The notes under the pieces were generated by a model. That model searched no databases. It was given only the letters and a program-made list of their open reading frames with translations, and was not told the origin of the DNA. From contig JAGKWU010000017.1 in assembly GCA_021151695.1 (NCBI GenBank), forward strand, positions 1 through 64,000: 64,000 nt of DNA, given 5' to 3'. Source of the DNA: Cellvibrionaceae bacterium (GTDB taxonomy: Bacteria > Pseudomonadota > Gammaproteobacteria > Pseudomonadales > Cellvibrionaceae). The position numbers were made by a program, and so were the translations under genes. Below are positions 54,273-61,994 of the stretch, piece by piece; within the stretch, counting starts at the first letter, position 1; each line of letters opens with the position of its first letter.

Positions 54273-54468
54273 CAGGGTATTTTCCCGGGATATAAATGTA
54301 GGCTTTGGTTAACAAAGATTAAGGAACAGTAAAAACGTTGCGCCTATCGAGCCGCTGGCTGTGGCGAGCTTGTATATTGCTTCCCGCCAACAACACGCTG
54401 TTTTAACAGCGGCAACCTGACAATCTAACTCCATAACAATTCAGGCTTGTAACCACCGAGTAATTTCT

Positions 54469-55647
54469 ATGAAACAGACAACTCTTGTAAGCCCGGCGGC
54501 AGGTCGCTGGGTGGCATTGGATATTTTGCGTGGCCTCAGTGTGATAGGCATGCTGCTGGTCGTTAATCCCGGCGCCTGGGATTTGCGATACAGCTGGCTT
54601 AGCCATATTGATTGGCAGGGGCTGGGCGCAGCTGACATGGTTTTCCCCGGATTTTTATTTTGTGTAGGTATGGCGCTGCCTATTTCTCTGGCGCGCCGGC
54701 TGGTTAGTGGTGACAGCGCAGTGCGCATAGGGGCCCACATATTGTGGCGCAGTGCGGTGTTAGTGTTGCTGGGTGTTTTGCTCAATGCGTTTCCTGGATT
54801 TGATTTTTCGCAAGTGCGCTTACCTGGCATTTTGCAGCGTATTGGTCTTTGTTATGGGCTGGTTGCCAGTTTACTGTTGCTGGTGGCTCAGCCAGGGCCC
54901 GCGGGCATTTTGCGGCTCAATACCAGGATACTTGTCGCTGTCGTTGCCGGATTGGTATTGGGCTATTGGCTGTTGCTCTCGCTGGTCGCTGCACCCGGAG
55001 CGCAAGCGCCGGCATTTGATTCGGTTAATAGTTTGCCAGCCTGGCTGGATCGCTCAGTATTTACTGTCGCTCACCTGTGGCCTTGGGGATTAACGGATGG
55101 CAAGGTCACCTACGATCCCGAAGGCTTGCTAGCAACACTGCCAGCGTGCGTGAACGTATTGGTGGGGGCATTAGCCTGCCATTTTTATTTGTCGGCCAAT
55201 ACTCACTATAAAAACCTGATGTTTACCGTTGCAGGTGTGGTGTTGATGTTATTGGCACTCGCGCTTGATCCTGTGTATCCGATCATTAAAAAAATCTGGA
55301 CCGGCAGCTTCGCGCTGTTTAGTGTGGGGGTGTCACTGGTATTGCTGGCTGCAATCGATGCCGTTATACGCAAGATAAAAACAACAGCGCTGCTTTATCC
55401 TATTCATGTATTTGGCGCTAATGCCCTGCTCGCATTTTCAGTCTCTACACTGATCGGCCCGCTGATGGATATACCACTGGAAACCAATAATGCGGCGAGT
55501 AGCTTGCGTAATAGTGGGTTTGCATTTTTTAAGCAATTGCTTGGCAATCCGCCACTGGCATCCTTTTGTTATTCGCTTGTGGTAACTGGCTTGATTTTTT
55601 TACTCATGAGTTGGTGCTATCAGCGTCGCTGGTTTTTGCGGTTGTAA
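54469..55647 (+). CDS. nagX: NagX-like membrane acyltransferase (HGSNAT/COG4299 family)
   Basis: A 392-residue protein with about ten helices. The opening ALDILRGLSVIGMLLVVNPG, then LSHIDWQG with a conserved histidine and DMVFPGFLFCVGM, are the hallmark of bacterial relatives of heparan-alpha-glucosaminide N-acetyltransferase. NagX genes are found in N-acetylglucosamine and chitin regulons of proteobacteria, with a proposed role in transmembrane handling of the sugar. Its place between chitinolytic genes supports this. The exact reaction in bacteria is not settled. Confidence 0.85.
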   Translation: MKQTTLVSPAAGRWVALDILRGLSVIGMLLVVNPGAWDLRYSWLSHIDWQGLGAADMVFPGFLFCVGMALPISLARRLVSGDSAVRIGAHILWRSAVLVLLGVLLNAFPGFDFSQVRLPGILQRIGLCYGLVASLLLLVAQPGPAGILRLNTRILVAVVAGLVLGYWLLLSLVAAPGAQAPAFDSVNSLPAWLDRSVFTVAHLWPWGLTDGKVTYDPEGLLATLPACVNVLVGALACHFYLSANTHYKNLMFTVAGVVLMLLALALDPVYPIIKKIWTGSFALFSVGVSLVLLAAIDAVIRKIKTTALLYPIHVFGANALLAFSVSTLIGPLMDIPLETNNAASSLRNSGFAFFKQLLGNPPLASFCYSLVVTGLIFLLMSWCYQRRWFLRL

Positions 55648-55659
55648 TGCGGGTAAAAC

Positions 55660-55830
55660 TTACGCGGCATAAGCTACTGGGGAGGAGGGGCCAAGCCACT
55701 CCTTAACCTTGCGGTTAAGATCATGCTTGGCCGCCTTACGTTTAGCTTTTTCAGTTTTTTCATGCACACCACCCTTGCTCATAATCGGGTGGAATGCATG
55801 TCCGTTACGCCTTTCCTGCTTCTTTGCCAT
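55660..55830 (-). CDS. Small basic protein of 56 residues, unrecognised
   Basis: An open frame of 57 codons, too short for common cut-offs. The product starts MAKKQERRNG, continues with a HAFHPIMSKGGVHEK segment, is rich in Lys and Arg (about a quarter of residues), and ends VAYAA. AGAGGAAAAG precedes the ATG at a proper distance, and a promoter TTGAAA-N17-TATGAT lies 36 bases upstream. The composition suggests binding to RNA, DNA or the ribosome; by recall, similar HxxHPIxxKGGVH proteins occur in other gammaproteobacteria, but I cannot name a family. It is convergent with nagX, 12 bases from its stop. Confidence 0.75.
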   Translation of the reverse strand: MAKKQERRNGHAFHPIMSKGGVHEKTEKAKRKAAKHDLNRKVKEWLGPSSPVAYAA

Positions 55831-55865
55831 CGTCTTTTCCTCTTTGGGCTTGTTAAAGCTCCGTC

Positions 55866-55894
55866 ATCATAAAATGTCTGTCTGTGAATTTCAA
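55866..55894 (-). promoter_or_regulatory. Sigma70-type promoter of the small basic protein gene
   Basis: On the minus strand TTGAAA (55894-55889) and TATGAT (55871-55866) are separated by 17 bases, each matching consensus at five of six positions. A transcript would start near 55859 with a leader of about 29 bases. Confidence 0.7.
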
Positions 55895-56037
55895 AATTTG
55901 CCTTAATAACCTGGCCCGAAACTGGTGCGTAGCATCATAAATACTCGCCATTTTGAGGCAAGCTGGCGAATGTGTTACTGAAAGAAGCTTGTCTTCCCGA
56001 AGGAATGCGCATTTTGGATCTTAACTTCAGTATTATC

Positions 56038-56056
56038 TTGACAACGTTGTCCTATT
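56038..56056 (+). promoter_or_regulatory. Second copy of the 19-bp operator element
   Basis: Identical over 19 bases to 48217-48235, with the perfect palindrome GACAACGTTGTC at 56040-56051. It again contains TTGACA, though no clear -10 follows at the right distance. It ends 48 bases before the regulator ATG. Confidence 0.75.
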
Positions 56057-56104
56057 CATTCATTTTTAGGCTTGCTTTATTGGCAGTTTTTTTTGGAATT
56101 GCTT

Positions 56105-57286
56105 ATGGGTGAGGTCGCCTTATTTAATATTAATGATATAACAGTGCTCTTTGGCGGCTTTTTGTCGCTGGTACTGGGGGTCATGTTATGTGTTCGCCGT
56201 AAGGAGATGCGCGGCAGGCGTACCTATGGGTTGGGCCTGGCGATTTTCTTTTTTCTGGGCGCGCTCCATGCGCTGGATACGCTCATCTATTGGAGCACCA
56301 GTCTCAATCATTTTTTATCGGCTATATCTGCCGACTTTTTTTTCGTATTGGGTTTTGTATTTTTCCTGCAGGGGCCTTTGCTCTATTGGTTTACCAAGGC
56401 CGTTATTTACCGCGATTTTGAATTTACCAAAACCAGCTTGCTGCATTTAATTCCCGCGCTTTTTTATCCCTTTTATGTGTATATGATTTACCACCATAGG
56501 GATTTGGATTACAAACTCGCCTACGTGCATAGTTGGGATATGGTGAGGGAAAATCCTTATTTTGATTACTTGATATGGGCACAGCGCTCGGCGATTTTTA
56601 TTTACAGCGCCTTGAGTGTTGCAGCGCTTTATCATTACGTCAGACATTTAAAATCAACCTGGTCGGCATTGAGTAAAGTCGATTTGAATTGGCTGAAGTT
56701 ATTACTTTTCGGTTTTTTTGCTATTAGCTGCTGGGGAATTTTTTCGCTGATTGAATCGCGCGTCCTCCATTTGGGGTTTGATAGCCTTACAGGTGTTATC
56801 GAAAACCACCTTTTCTTTTTATATAACAGCGCCTTGGTTGTGTATTTGTTGCAAGGTTCGCTAGGTTTTGTGGAGATTCAGGTTGAGCACACTATCGCCA
56901 CCAAACAAGAACCTGAGTTACCCCAACAATCGCTGGTTGAAAAGCTTCAGCAATATATGTTGGAAGAGAAACCTTATCTGGAGCCGCACATGACAGTCGA
57001 GCGACTTGCTATCAGGTTACAGGTTTCGCCCAAACTATTGTCCAGTGTTATCAATGGCCAGCTACATCAAAACTTTTTTGAGATGATCGGCTGCTATCGC
57101 CTCGAAGAAGCCAAAAAGCAATTGGCCGATCCGCAATACAAAGATTTATCGATTAGCGAAGTGATGAAAAATTCCGGCTTCAGTAGCAAATCCGTTTTCA
57201 ATCAGGCTTTTAAAAAGGATGTTGGTGTTACCCCCAGTCACTATCGTCAGCAACATCTCGGCAATTTCCAATTGGCACGTAGCTAG
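56105..57286 (+). CDS. AraC-family regulator with a membrane-embedded N-terminal half
   Basis: A 393-residue protein. About seven helices fill residues 5-255, and a C-terminal AraC-type DNA-binding domain (about 285-390) has two helix-turn-helix units, with MTVERLAIRLQVSPKLLSSV and SISEVMKNSGFSSKSVFNQA. Such 7TM-AraC fusions are membrane-bound transcription factors that sense through the membrane domain. The ATG at 56105 has GGAATT upstream; a TTG 33 bases earlier is less likely. It lies 134 bases before a GH18 gene it probably controls, and is itself preceded by the shared operator. Confidence 0.9.
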   Translation: MGEVALFNINDITVLFGGFLSLVLGVMLCVRRKEMRGRRTYGLGLAIFFFLGALHALDTLIYWSTSLNHFLSAISADFFFVLGFVFFLQGPLLYWFTKAVIYRDFEFTKTSLLHLIPALFYPFYVYMIYHHRDLDYKLAYVHSWDMVRENPYFDYLIWAQRSAIFIYSALSVAALYHYVRHLKSTWSALSKVDLNWLKLLLFGFFAISCWGIFSLIESRVLHLGFDSLTGVIENHLFFLYNSALVVYLLQGSLGFVEIQVEHTIATKQEPELPQQSLVEKLQQYMLEEKPYLEPHMTVERLAIRLQVSPKLLSSVINGQLHQNFFEMIGCYRLEEAKKQLADPQYKDLSISEVMKNSGFSSKSVFNQAFKKDVGVTPSHYRQQHLGNFQLARS

Positions 57287-57426
57287 CAACCTGGAAACTG
57301 CAGTAATACTTTTGGAAGTTGGAGTTCGATTTTAAGGTGGCACTGGTTACAGAAAATCTGTTGAGGTAGTTTTAGTTGAAATGTCTGGGTGTCAGATATT
57401 TTCACTTTTAGCTCAAGAGAATGATT

Positions 57427-58677
57427 ATGGAAAAAGGTTATAAAGTTGTTCGGCATTATCTGTGCAGGTTCGTGTGGTTATTACTCATTAGCCTCAATGC
57501 CAGTGCCAGTGCTAAACCAGTAGTCATAGGTTATGTGCCCAGTTTTCGCGACATGATCGGCACGATCGACGTTACAGATTTATCGCTGTTAACGCATATC
57601 AATATTTCCTTCGCAAATCCTGATGCGGATGCCGTATTGATAAAGAATAATAATTTGCAATGTATGCCAAACGCATTGGGCAATCCCACGCCGGTTTCTG
57701 ATATCCAATATCTGGTGACTAAATCCCATCAAGCAGGTGTAAAGGTGTTGCTATCTATTGCAGGTGGTGTGATTCCAGTCTGCTCGGGTAATTGGCAAAC
57801 CTTGCTGAAGCCCGCCAGCCGCCAGCTATTGGTTGATAATCTTATTAGTCTTATCGATGAACTCAACATAGATGGTGTAGACGTTGATATTGAAGGTGAA
57901 GTATTAACGGCAATAGATAAGGAGGGAAATTACACGCCCTTTGTTAAAGCGCTTTCTGAAAAATTAATCGCACGCGGAAAATTACTTACCTGTGCGACAG
58001 CCTCCTACCAGGGAGGGATGATTCCTATATCGTCTATTCCCTATTTCGATTACGTCAACGTGATGTCTTACGATTTGGTGGGGCCCTCATGGGGCGTGGC
58101 GGGCGCTGAGCACTCAACTTATGCCATGGCGGCATCCGATATTGATCTTTGGCGACATCGCGGAGTGCTACCTGAAAAACTGGTCTTGGGTGTTCCCTTT
58201 TATGGTTATGGCTTTGGCAGCTATCCATCGGATTTTGCTTACAAAGAGGTACTCGCAAAATTCGGTGCAGAAGCCAGCAAAAAAGATCTGGTAGGCGACG
58301 CCTGTGTAGGTTGCAGCTACATCACCTATAACGGTATCCCCACCATTCAGGCAAAAACGCAGTTGGCCATGCAGAAAGCGGGTGGTGTAATGATGTGGGA
58401 GTTATCGCAAGATGCTTCAGGTCCATCCAGTTTATTGAAAACAATCAATGACACTTTGCGCGGCGATGCTTCAAGTTCTACGTCCAGTTCAAAGGCTTCG
58501 GCAAGTAGTTCCCTGTCCTCGATAAGTAGCAACGCTTCTGCATCAAGTATGTCAGCTATCAGTAATATATCTGGCCCACGCGTTAAATCATCTGGTGGTG
58601 CAATTGATGGCTTGGCGATAGTGCTGCTTGCACTCGTTGGTTTTGCAAAAACAAGACGATCACTTTACCGCGGGTAA
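57427..58677 (+). CDS. GH18 chitinase-like enzyme with a GlyGly-CTERM-type surface tail
   Basis: A 416-residue exported protein. A signal peptide (about 1-30) precedes a GH18 barrel with catalytic DGVDVDIE at 149-156 (Glu156 the acid), with Ile where many chitinases have Trp. No binding module is present. A Ser/Ala-rich linker (about 340-385) leads to SSGGAIDGLA, a hydrophobic stretch and an Arg/Lys-containing end, which fits the GlyGly-CTERM sorting signal processed by rhombosortase. The ATG at 57427 is chosen because AAGAGA would abut the ATG at 57421. The halogenase gene follows 4 bases later. Confidence 0.88.
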   Translation: MEKGYKVVRHYLCRFVWLLLISLNASASAKPVVIGYVPSFRDMIGTIDVTDLSLLTHINISFANPDADAVLIKNNNLQCMPNALGNPTPVSDIQYLVTKSHQAGVKVLLSIAGGVIPVCSGNWQTLLKPASRQLLVDNLISLIDELNIDGVDVDIEGEVLTAIDKEGNYTPFVKALSEKLIARGKLLTCATASYQGGMIPISSIPYFDYVNVMSYDLVGPSWGVAGAEHSTYAMAASDIDLWRHRGVLPEKLVLGVPFYGYGFGSYPSDFAYKEVLAKFGAEASKKDLVGDACVGCSYITYNGIPTIQAKTQLAMQKAGGVMMWELSQDASGPSSLLKTINDTLRGDASSSTSSSKASASSSLSSISSNASASSMSAISNISGPRVKSSGGAIDGLAIVLLALVGFAKTRRSLYRG

Positions 58678-58681
58678 ATAA

Positions 58682-60241
58682 ATGGAATCTCAGGGGATAC
58701 AAAATATTGTTGTTGTAGGCGGCGGCACAGCTGGTTGGATGACGGCGGCGGCGCTGTCTCGCTTTTTGCGATCCCCAAAGTACAACATCCAGCTCATAGA
58801 GTCTGAAGTGATAGGCACAGTGGGTGTTGGCGAGGCGACAGTGCCACATCTGCGGTTTTTCAATGAAGTCCTTGGTATTAATGAGCTGGAGTTTATGGAA
58901 AAAACCAATGCCACCTATAAGCTTGGCATTGAGTTTTCAGATTGGGGAAAATTGGGCGATAGTTATATTCATCCCTTTGGTATGTTCGGCCAACCTATCG
59001 ACAATATCAGCTTTCACCATTATTGGTTAAAACAATTTCAATCAGGTGATAGGCCGCCTATCGGTGAGTATTCAATCGCCGTAATGGCGGCCAAGGCAAA
59101 CAGGTTTGCGTATCCGGGTGCGGATGTAAAAACCTCACTGTCAAAATACAGTTATGCCTTTCATATAGATGCCAGTCTCTACGCCAAATTTTTACGCACC
59201 TACAGCGAAGCGCGCGGCGTAAAACGCATTGAAGGAAAAATTCTTTCCGTAAACCAGAATGCAGATTCAGGTGATATTGAAAGCGTAAAGCTTGAGAGTG
59301 GTCAGGAAATTACGGGCGATTTTTTTATCGATTGCTCAGGTTTCCGCGGCTTGTTAATTGCGCAAACCTTAAAGACCGATTTCGAAAACTGGAGCCATTG
59401 GCTGCCGTGCAATCGCGCAGTTGCTGTACCTTCTGAAAGAACCGGGGAGCCCATTCCCTATACCAAGGCGAGTGCGCGTAGTGTTGGCTGGCAGTGGCGT
59501 ATTCCGTTGCGTCACCGCACAGGCAATGGTCATGTATATTGCAATGATTTTATGAGTGAGGATGAGGCTATCTCGGATTTGCTAATGAATCTGGATGGCA
59601 AGCCCCTTGCCAATATTAATGCCCTGCGTTTTACCACTGGTCGGCGCAAACAAAGCTGGGTTAAGAATTGCGTGGCCATAGGTTTGTCCAGTGGATTCCT
59701 GGAGCCTCTGGAGTCCACCAGTATCTATTTAATTCAAGTGGCCATTATGCAATTGGTCGAGTTTTTCCCCAGTGGAAAATTCGACACAGAAGCGCGGGAT
59801 GAATTCAATCGCCAGGTGACGCTTGAGTATGAGCGGGTTAGGGACTTTCTTATCCTCCACTATCACGCTACCCAGCGGGATGATTCGGAGTTTTGGAATT
59901 ATTGTCGAACCATGAAAATTCCCGAAAGCCTTGCTAATAAAATGGAATTATTTCGTGTGCAAGGCACTGTTGAGCGCTACACCAGGGGCATGTTCCTTGA
60001 GCCAAGTTGGGTAGCTGTCTCTCTGGGGCAGGGCATAGTTCCCAAAACTTTCCATCCGGTAGTTAATGCATTGCCAACTCATGAGCTGCAGACACAATTG
60101 TACAGGATGAGGGAGTTGGTCGCTGCTGAAGTGAATAAAATGCCAAGCCATGCGCAGCAGTTAGCGTCATTTGCGAGCGCACAAAAAAACTCACCATCCT
60201 GGCCGGCGGCGGCTATGAGTTTATACGAGGTGTTCTCGTGA
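58682..60241 (+). CDS. Flavin-dependent tryptophan halogenase family protein, signature residues intact
   Basis: A 519-residue flavoprotein. It has the FAD motif VVGGGTAGWM (11-20), the halogenase lysine Lys80 in NATYKLGIEF, the WxWxIP motif at 270-275 and EPLES with Glu344 and Ser345. These match Lys79 and Glu346 of PrnA, so halide oxidation is chemically possible. However, members of this family in Xanthomonas, Caulobacter and Cellvibrio relatives often sit with TonB receptors and sugar genes, and their substrate is unknown. It is in a tight operon between a GH18 gene and a second halogenase-like gene (TGATG junction). Confidence 0.9.
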   Translation: MESQGIQNIVVVGGGTAGWMTAAALSRFLRSPKYNIQLIESEVIGTVGVGEATVPHLRFFNEVLGINELEFMEKTNATYKLGIEFSDWGKLGDSYIHPFGMFGQPIDNISFHHYWLKQFQSGDRPPIGEYSIAVMAAKANRFAYPGADVKTSLSKYSYAFHIDASLYAKFLRTYSEARGVKRIEGKILSVNQNADSGDIESVKLESGQEITGDFFIDCSGFRGLLIAQTLKTDFENWSHWLPCNRAVAVPSERTGEPIPYTKASARSVGWQWRIPLRHRTGNGHVYCNDFMSEDEAISDLLMNLDGKPLANINALRFTTGRRKQSWVKNCVAIGLSSGFLEPLESTSIYLIQVAIMQLVEFFPSGKFDTEARDEFNRQVTLEYERVRDFLILHYHATQRDDSEFWNYCRTMKIPESLANKMELFRVQGTVERYTRGMFLEPSWVAVSLGQGIVPKTFHPVVNALPTHELQTQLYRMRELVAAEVNKMPSHAQQLASFASAQKNSPSWPAAAMSLYEVFS

Positions 60242-61830
60242 TGATTCAGGCCAATCAACTCACAACCGTTAAGCGCATTATTATTTTGGGCGCTGGCTTA
60301 ACTGGCTGGACGGTGGCCGCTGGCATAGCCAAGGGTTTAGCTGGCTTAAATATTCATATAGTGGTGGTGGATGATCCGGTATTGTGTGAGAAGGATGATT
60401 GCTGCGAAGCATCTATGCCATCGATACAGGCATTCCACAAATTCCTGGAAATTAACGAATCGGAGTTGATTGCTACTACTGGCTCCACTTATATACTGGC
60501 GACTGAATATTCCAATTGGTCTCACGAAGAGCAGAGATACTTTTTACCCTTCTCTGATCACGGTTTTATGTTGCAGCGCATGGAGTTCGCGCAATATTTT
60601 GTAAGCCATGTAAGTCGTGTTGGCCAAGCGATAGCAGGAACGAATTACGATGCCTATTCGCTAGCTGCCAAGGCGGCAAGTATGGGGCGCTTTCGTCATC
60701 CGTCCAATGATCCCTCCTCATTATTGTCCACGCTCGATTATGGTTTACAGCTTAACGGCGCCAGCTACACTATTTATTTATCGGCCTACGCAAAGGCGAT
60801 AGGGGTTGAGCATCTGCAAGCCAAGGTTATAGCAGCGGGATTATCCGCTACCGACGGGCTACTAACTTATCTAAAAGTAGAGGCTGGTTCTGACGCAGGC
60901 ACAGCTATGGATAACGAGGGAAAAATTTACGGCGATTTATTTATAGATTGCACGGGCCAACAGGCCTGGCTTAAAAACCAACTTGAAGCTGTGGATTTTC
61001 AGAGCTGCCCATTGTTGGGAACCAATAGCGCTGTGAGCTTTACCTCGGCGGCAGAGGGCGCCGTTCCATCGGCCAGCAAAATCTACCGGGATGACGCAGG
61101 TTGGTACCAACAAATAAGCGCACAGAATTTCCTTGAAACCCGTTATTACTTTAATGGGGATTTAACTGAATCTGATTTGGTACTACAGCGGTTGATAAAT
61201 GGTCATTACAAAACGGGGGCTGATATTGGCGATGTTAAACTGCAACATTATCGCCCGGGTAATGACCGCACATCCTGGGCCGGGAATTGCCTGGCTATAG
61301 GCCAGTCTGCAGGTTATGCCGAAAATTTTGTTGTAGGAAAATTGCATCTGGTTCAAAGCGCGGTGCTTCGCTTTCTAAAGTTGTTCCCCTCCGATCTTGT
61401 TAATGGCTGGCAACAACAGGAATACAATCGTCTCACGCAAGCCGAGTTTGCAAATCTGGCAGACTTCCATGCATTGCATTACCACCTGGCAAATGATGTT
61501 TCTTCCGTGTTCTGGCGAGAGGCGGCTTGCCATATGTCCGATTCACTCAAGCATCGGCTCAGACTTTTTCGCGAGCGTGCCACTATTCCTTTTTACGAAA
61601 ATGAGACTGTGTCTTCGGGTATGTGGACTTCGTTGCTGCTGGGTTGCCGCTTTTCAGTTGCATCCTATAACCCACTGATAAACCTTGTAGATTCTGAATG
61701 GGTTAACGAGCAACTGACGAAAATGCAAACGCTGATGGCACAGGCGGCAGATGCTATGCCATCACATGCTGAGTATCTAAACGCATTGATAAAAATGCAC
61801 AAAGTGGGAGGTAATACTTTAGGTAGATAA
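60241..61830 (+). CDS. Degenerate halogenase-family protein
   Basis: A 529-residue paralogue of the preceding protein with the FAD-binding IILGAGLTGW retained. The three signature sites are lost: the lysine is Ile85 (STYILATEY), WxWxIP reads WYQQIS near 288, and EPLEST reads ENFVVG near 361. The reading frame is open throughout, so this is not simple decay. It may be a partner, scaffold or flavin sensor for the first protein, or a different flavoenzyme. The start is ATG at 60241, overlapping the previous stop by one base; a GTG at 60238 is possible. Confidence 0.85.
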   Translation: MIQANQLTTVKRIIILGAGLTGWTVAAGIAKGLAGLNIHIVVVDDPVLCEKDDCCEASMPSIQAFHKFLEINESELIATTGSTYILATEYSNWSHEEQRYFLPFSDHGFMLQRMEFAQYFVSHVSRVGQAIAGTNYDAYSLAAKAASMGRFRHPSNDPSSLLSTLDYGLQLNGASYTIYLSAYAKAIGVEHLQAKVIAAGLSATDGLLTYLKVEAGSDAGTAMDNEGKIYGDLFIDCTGQQAWLKNQLEAVDFQSCPLLGTNSAVSFTSAAEGAVPSASKIYRDDAGWYQQISAQNFLETRYYFNGDLTESDLVLQRLINGHYKTGADIGDVKLQHYRPGNDRTSWAGNCLAIGQSAGYAENFVVGKLHLVQSAVLRFLKLFPSDLVNGWQQQEYNRLTQAEFANLADFHALHYHLANDVSSVFWREAACHMSDSLKHRLRLFRERATIPFYENETVSSGMWTSLLLGCRFSVASYNPLINLVDSEWVNEQLTKMQTLMAQAADAMPSHAEYLNALIKMHKVGGNTLGR

Positions 61831-61994
61831 GGTTCGACTTTTGGCTATCGCTAGAACCCCAAAAAGTGTGGTGTTAGATTCAAGTTGGCGTAAAAAAATT
61901 GTGAAAGATTTTATTTCATGAGTTTTGTTTAAAAAAACACGCCGCTGAGAGTTATGCATCAACAATTATGTACACACGAAAAAAGGGGTTTGCC

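Noticed and set aside
55709..55906. 65-codon plus-strand frame after nagX
   Set aside because: It is antisense to the small basic protein gene, which has a better ribosome site, promoter and patterned sequence.
60241..61830. Second halogenase as a decaying pseudogene
   Set aside because: The frame is open over 529 codons, is co-translated with the first gene and keeps the FAD motif, so loss of the catalytic signatures looks like divergence, not decay.
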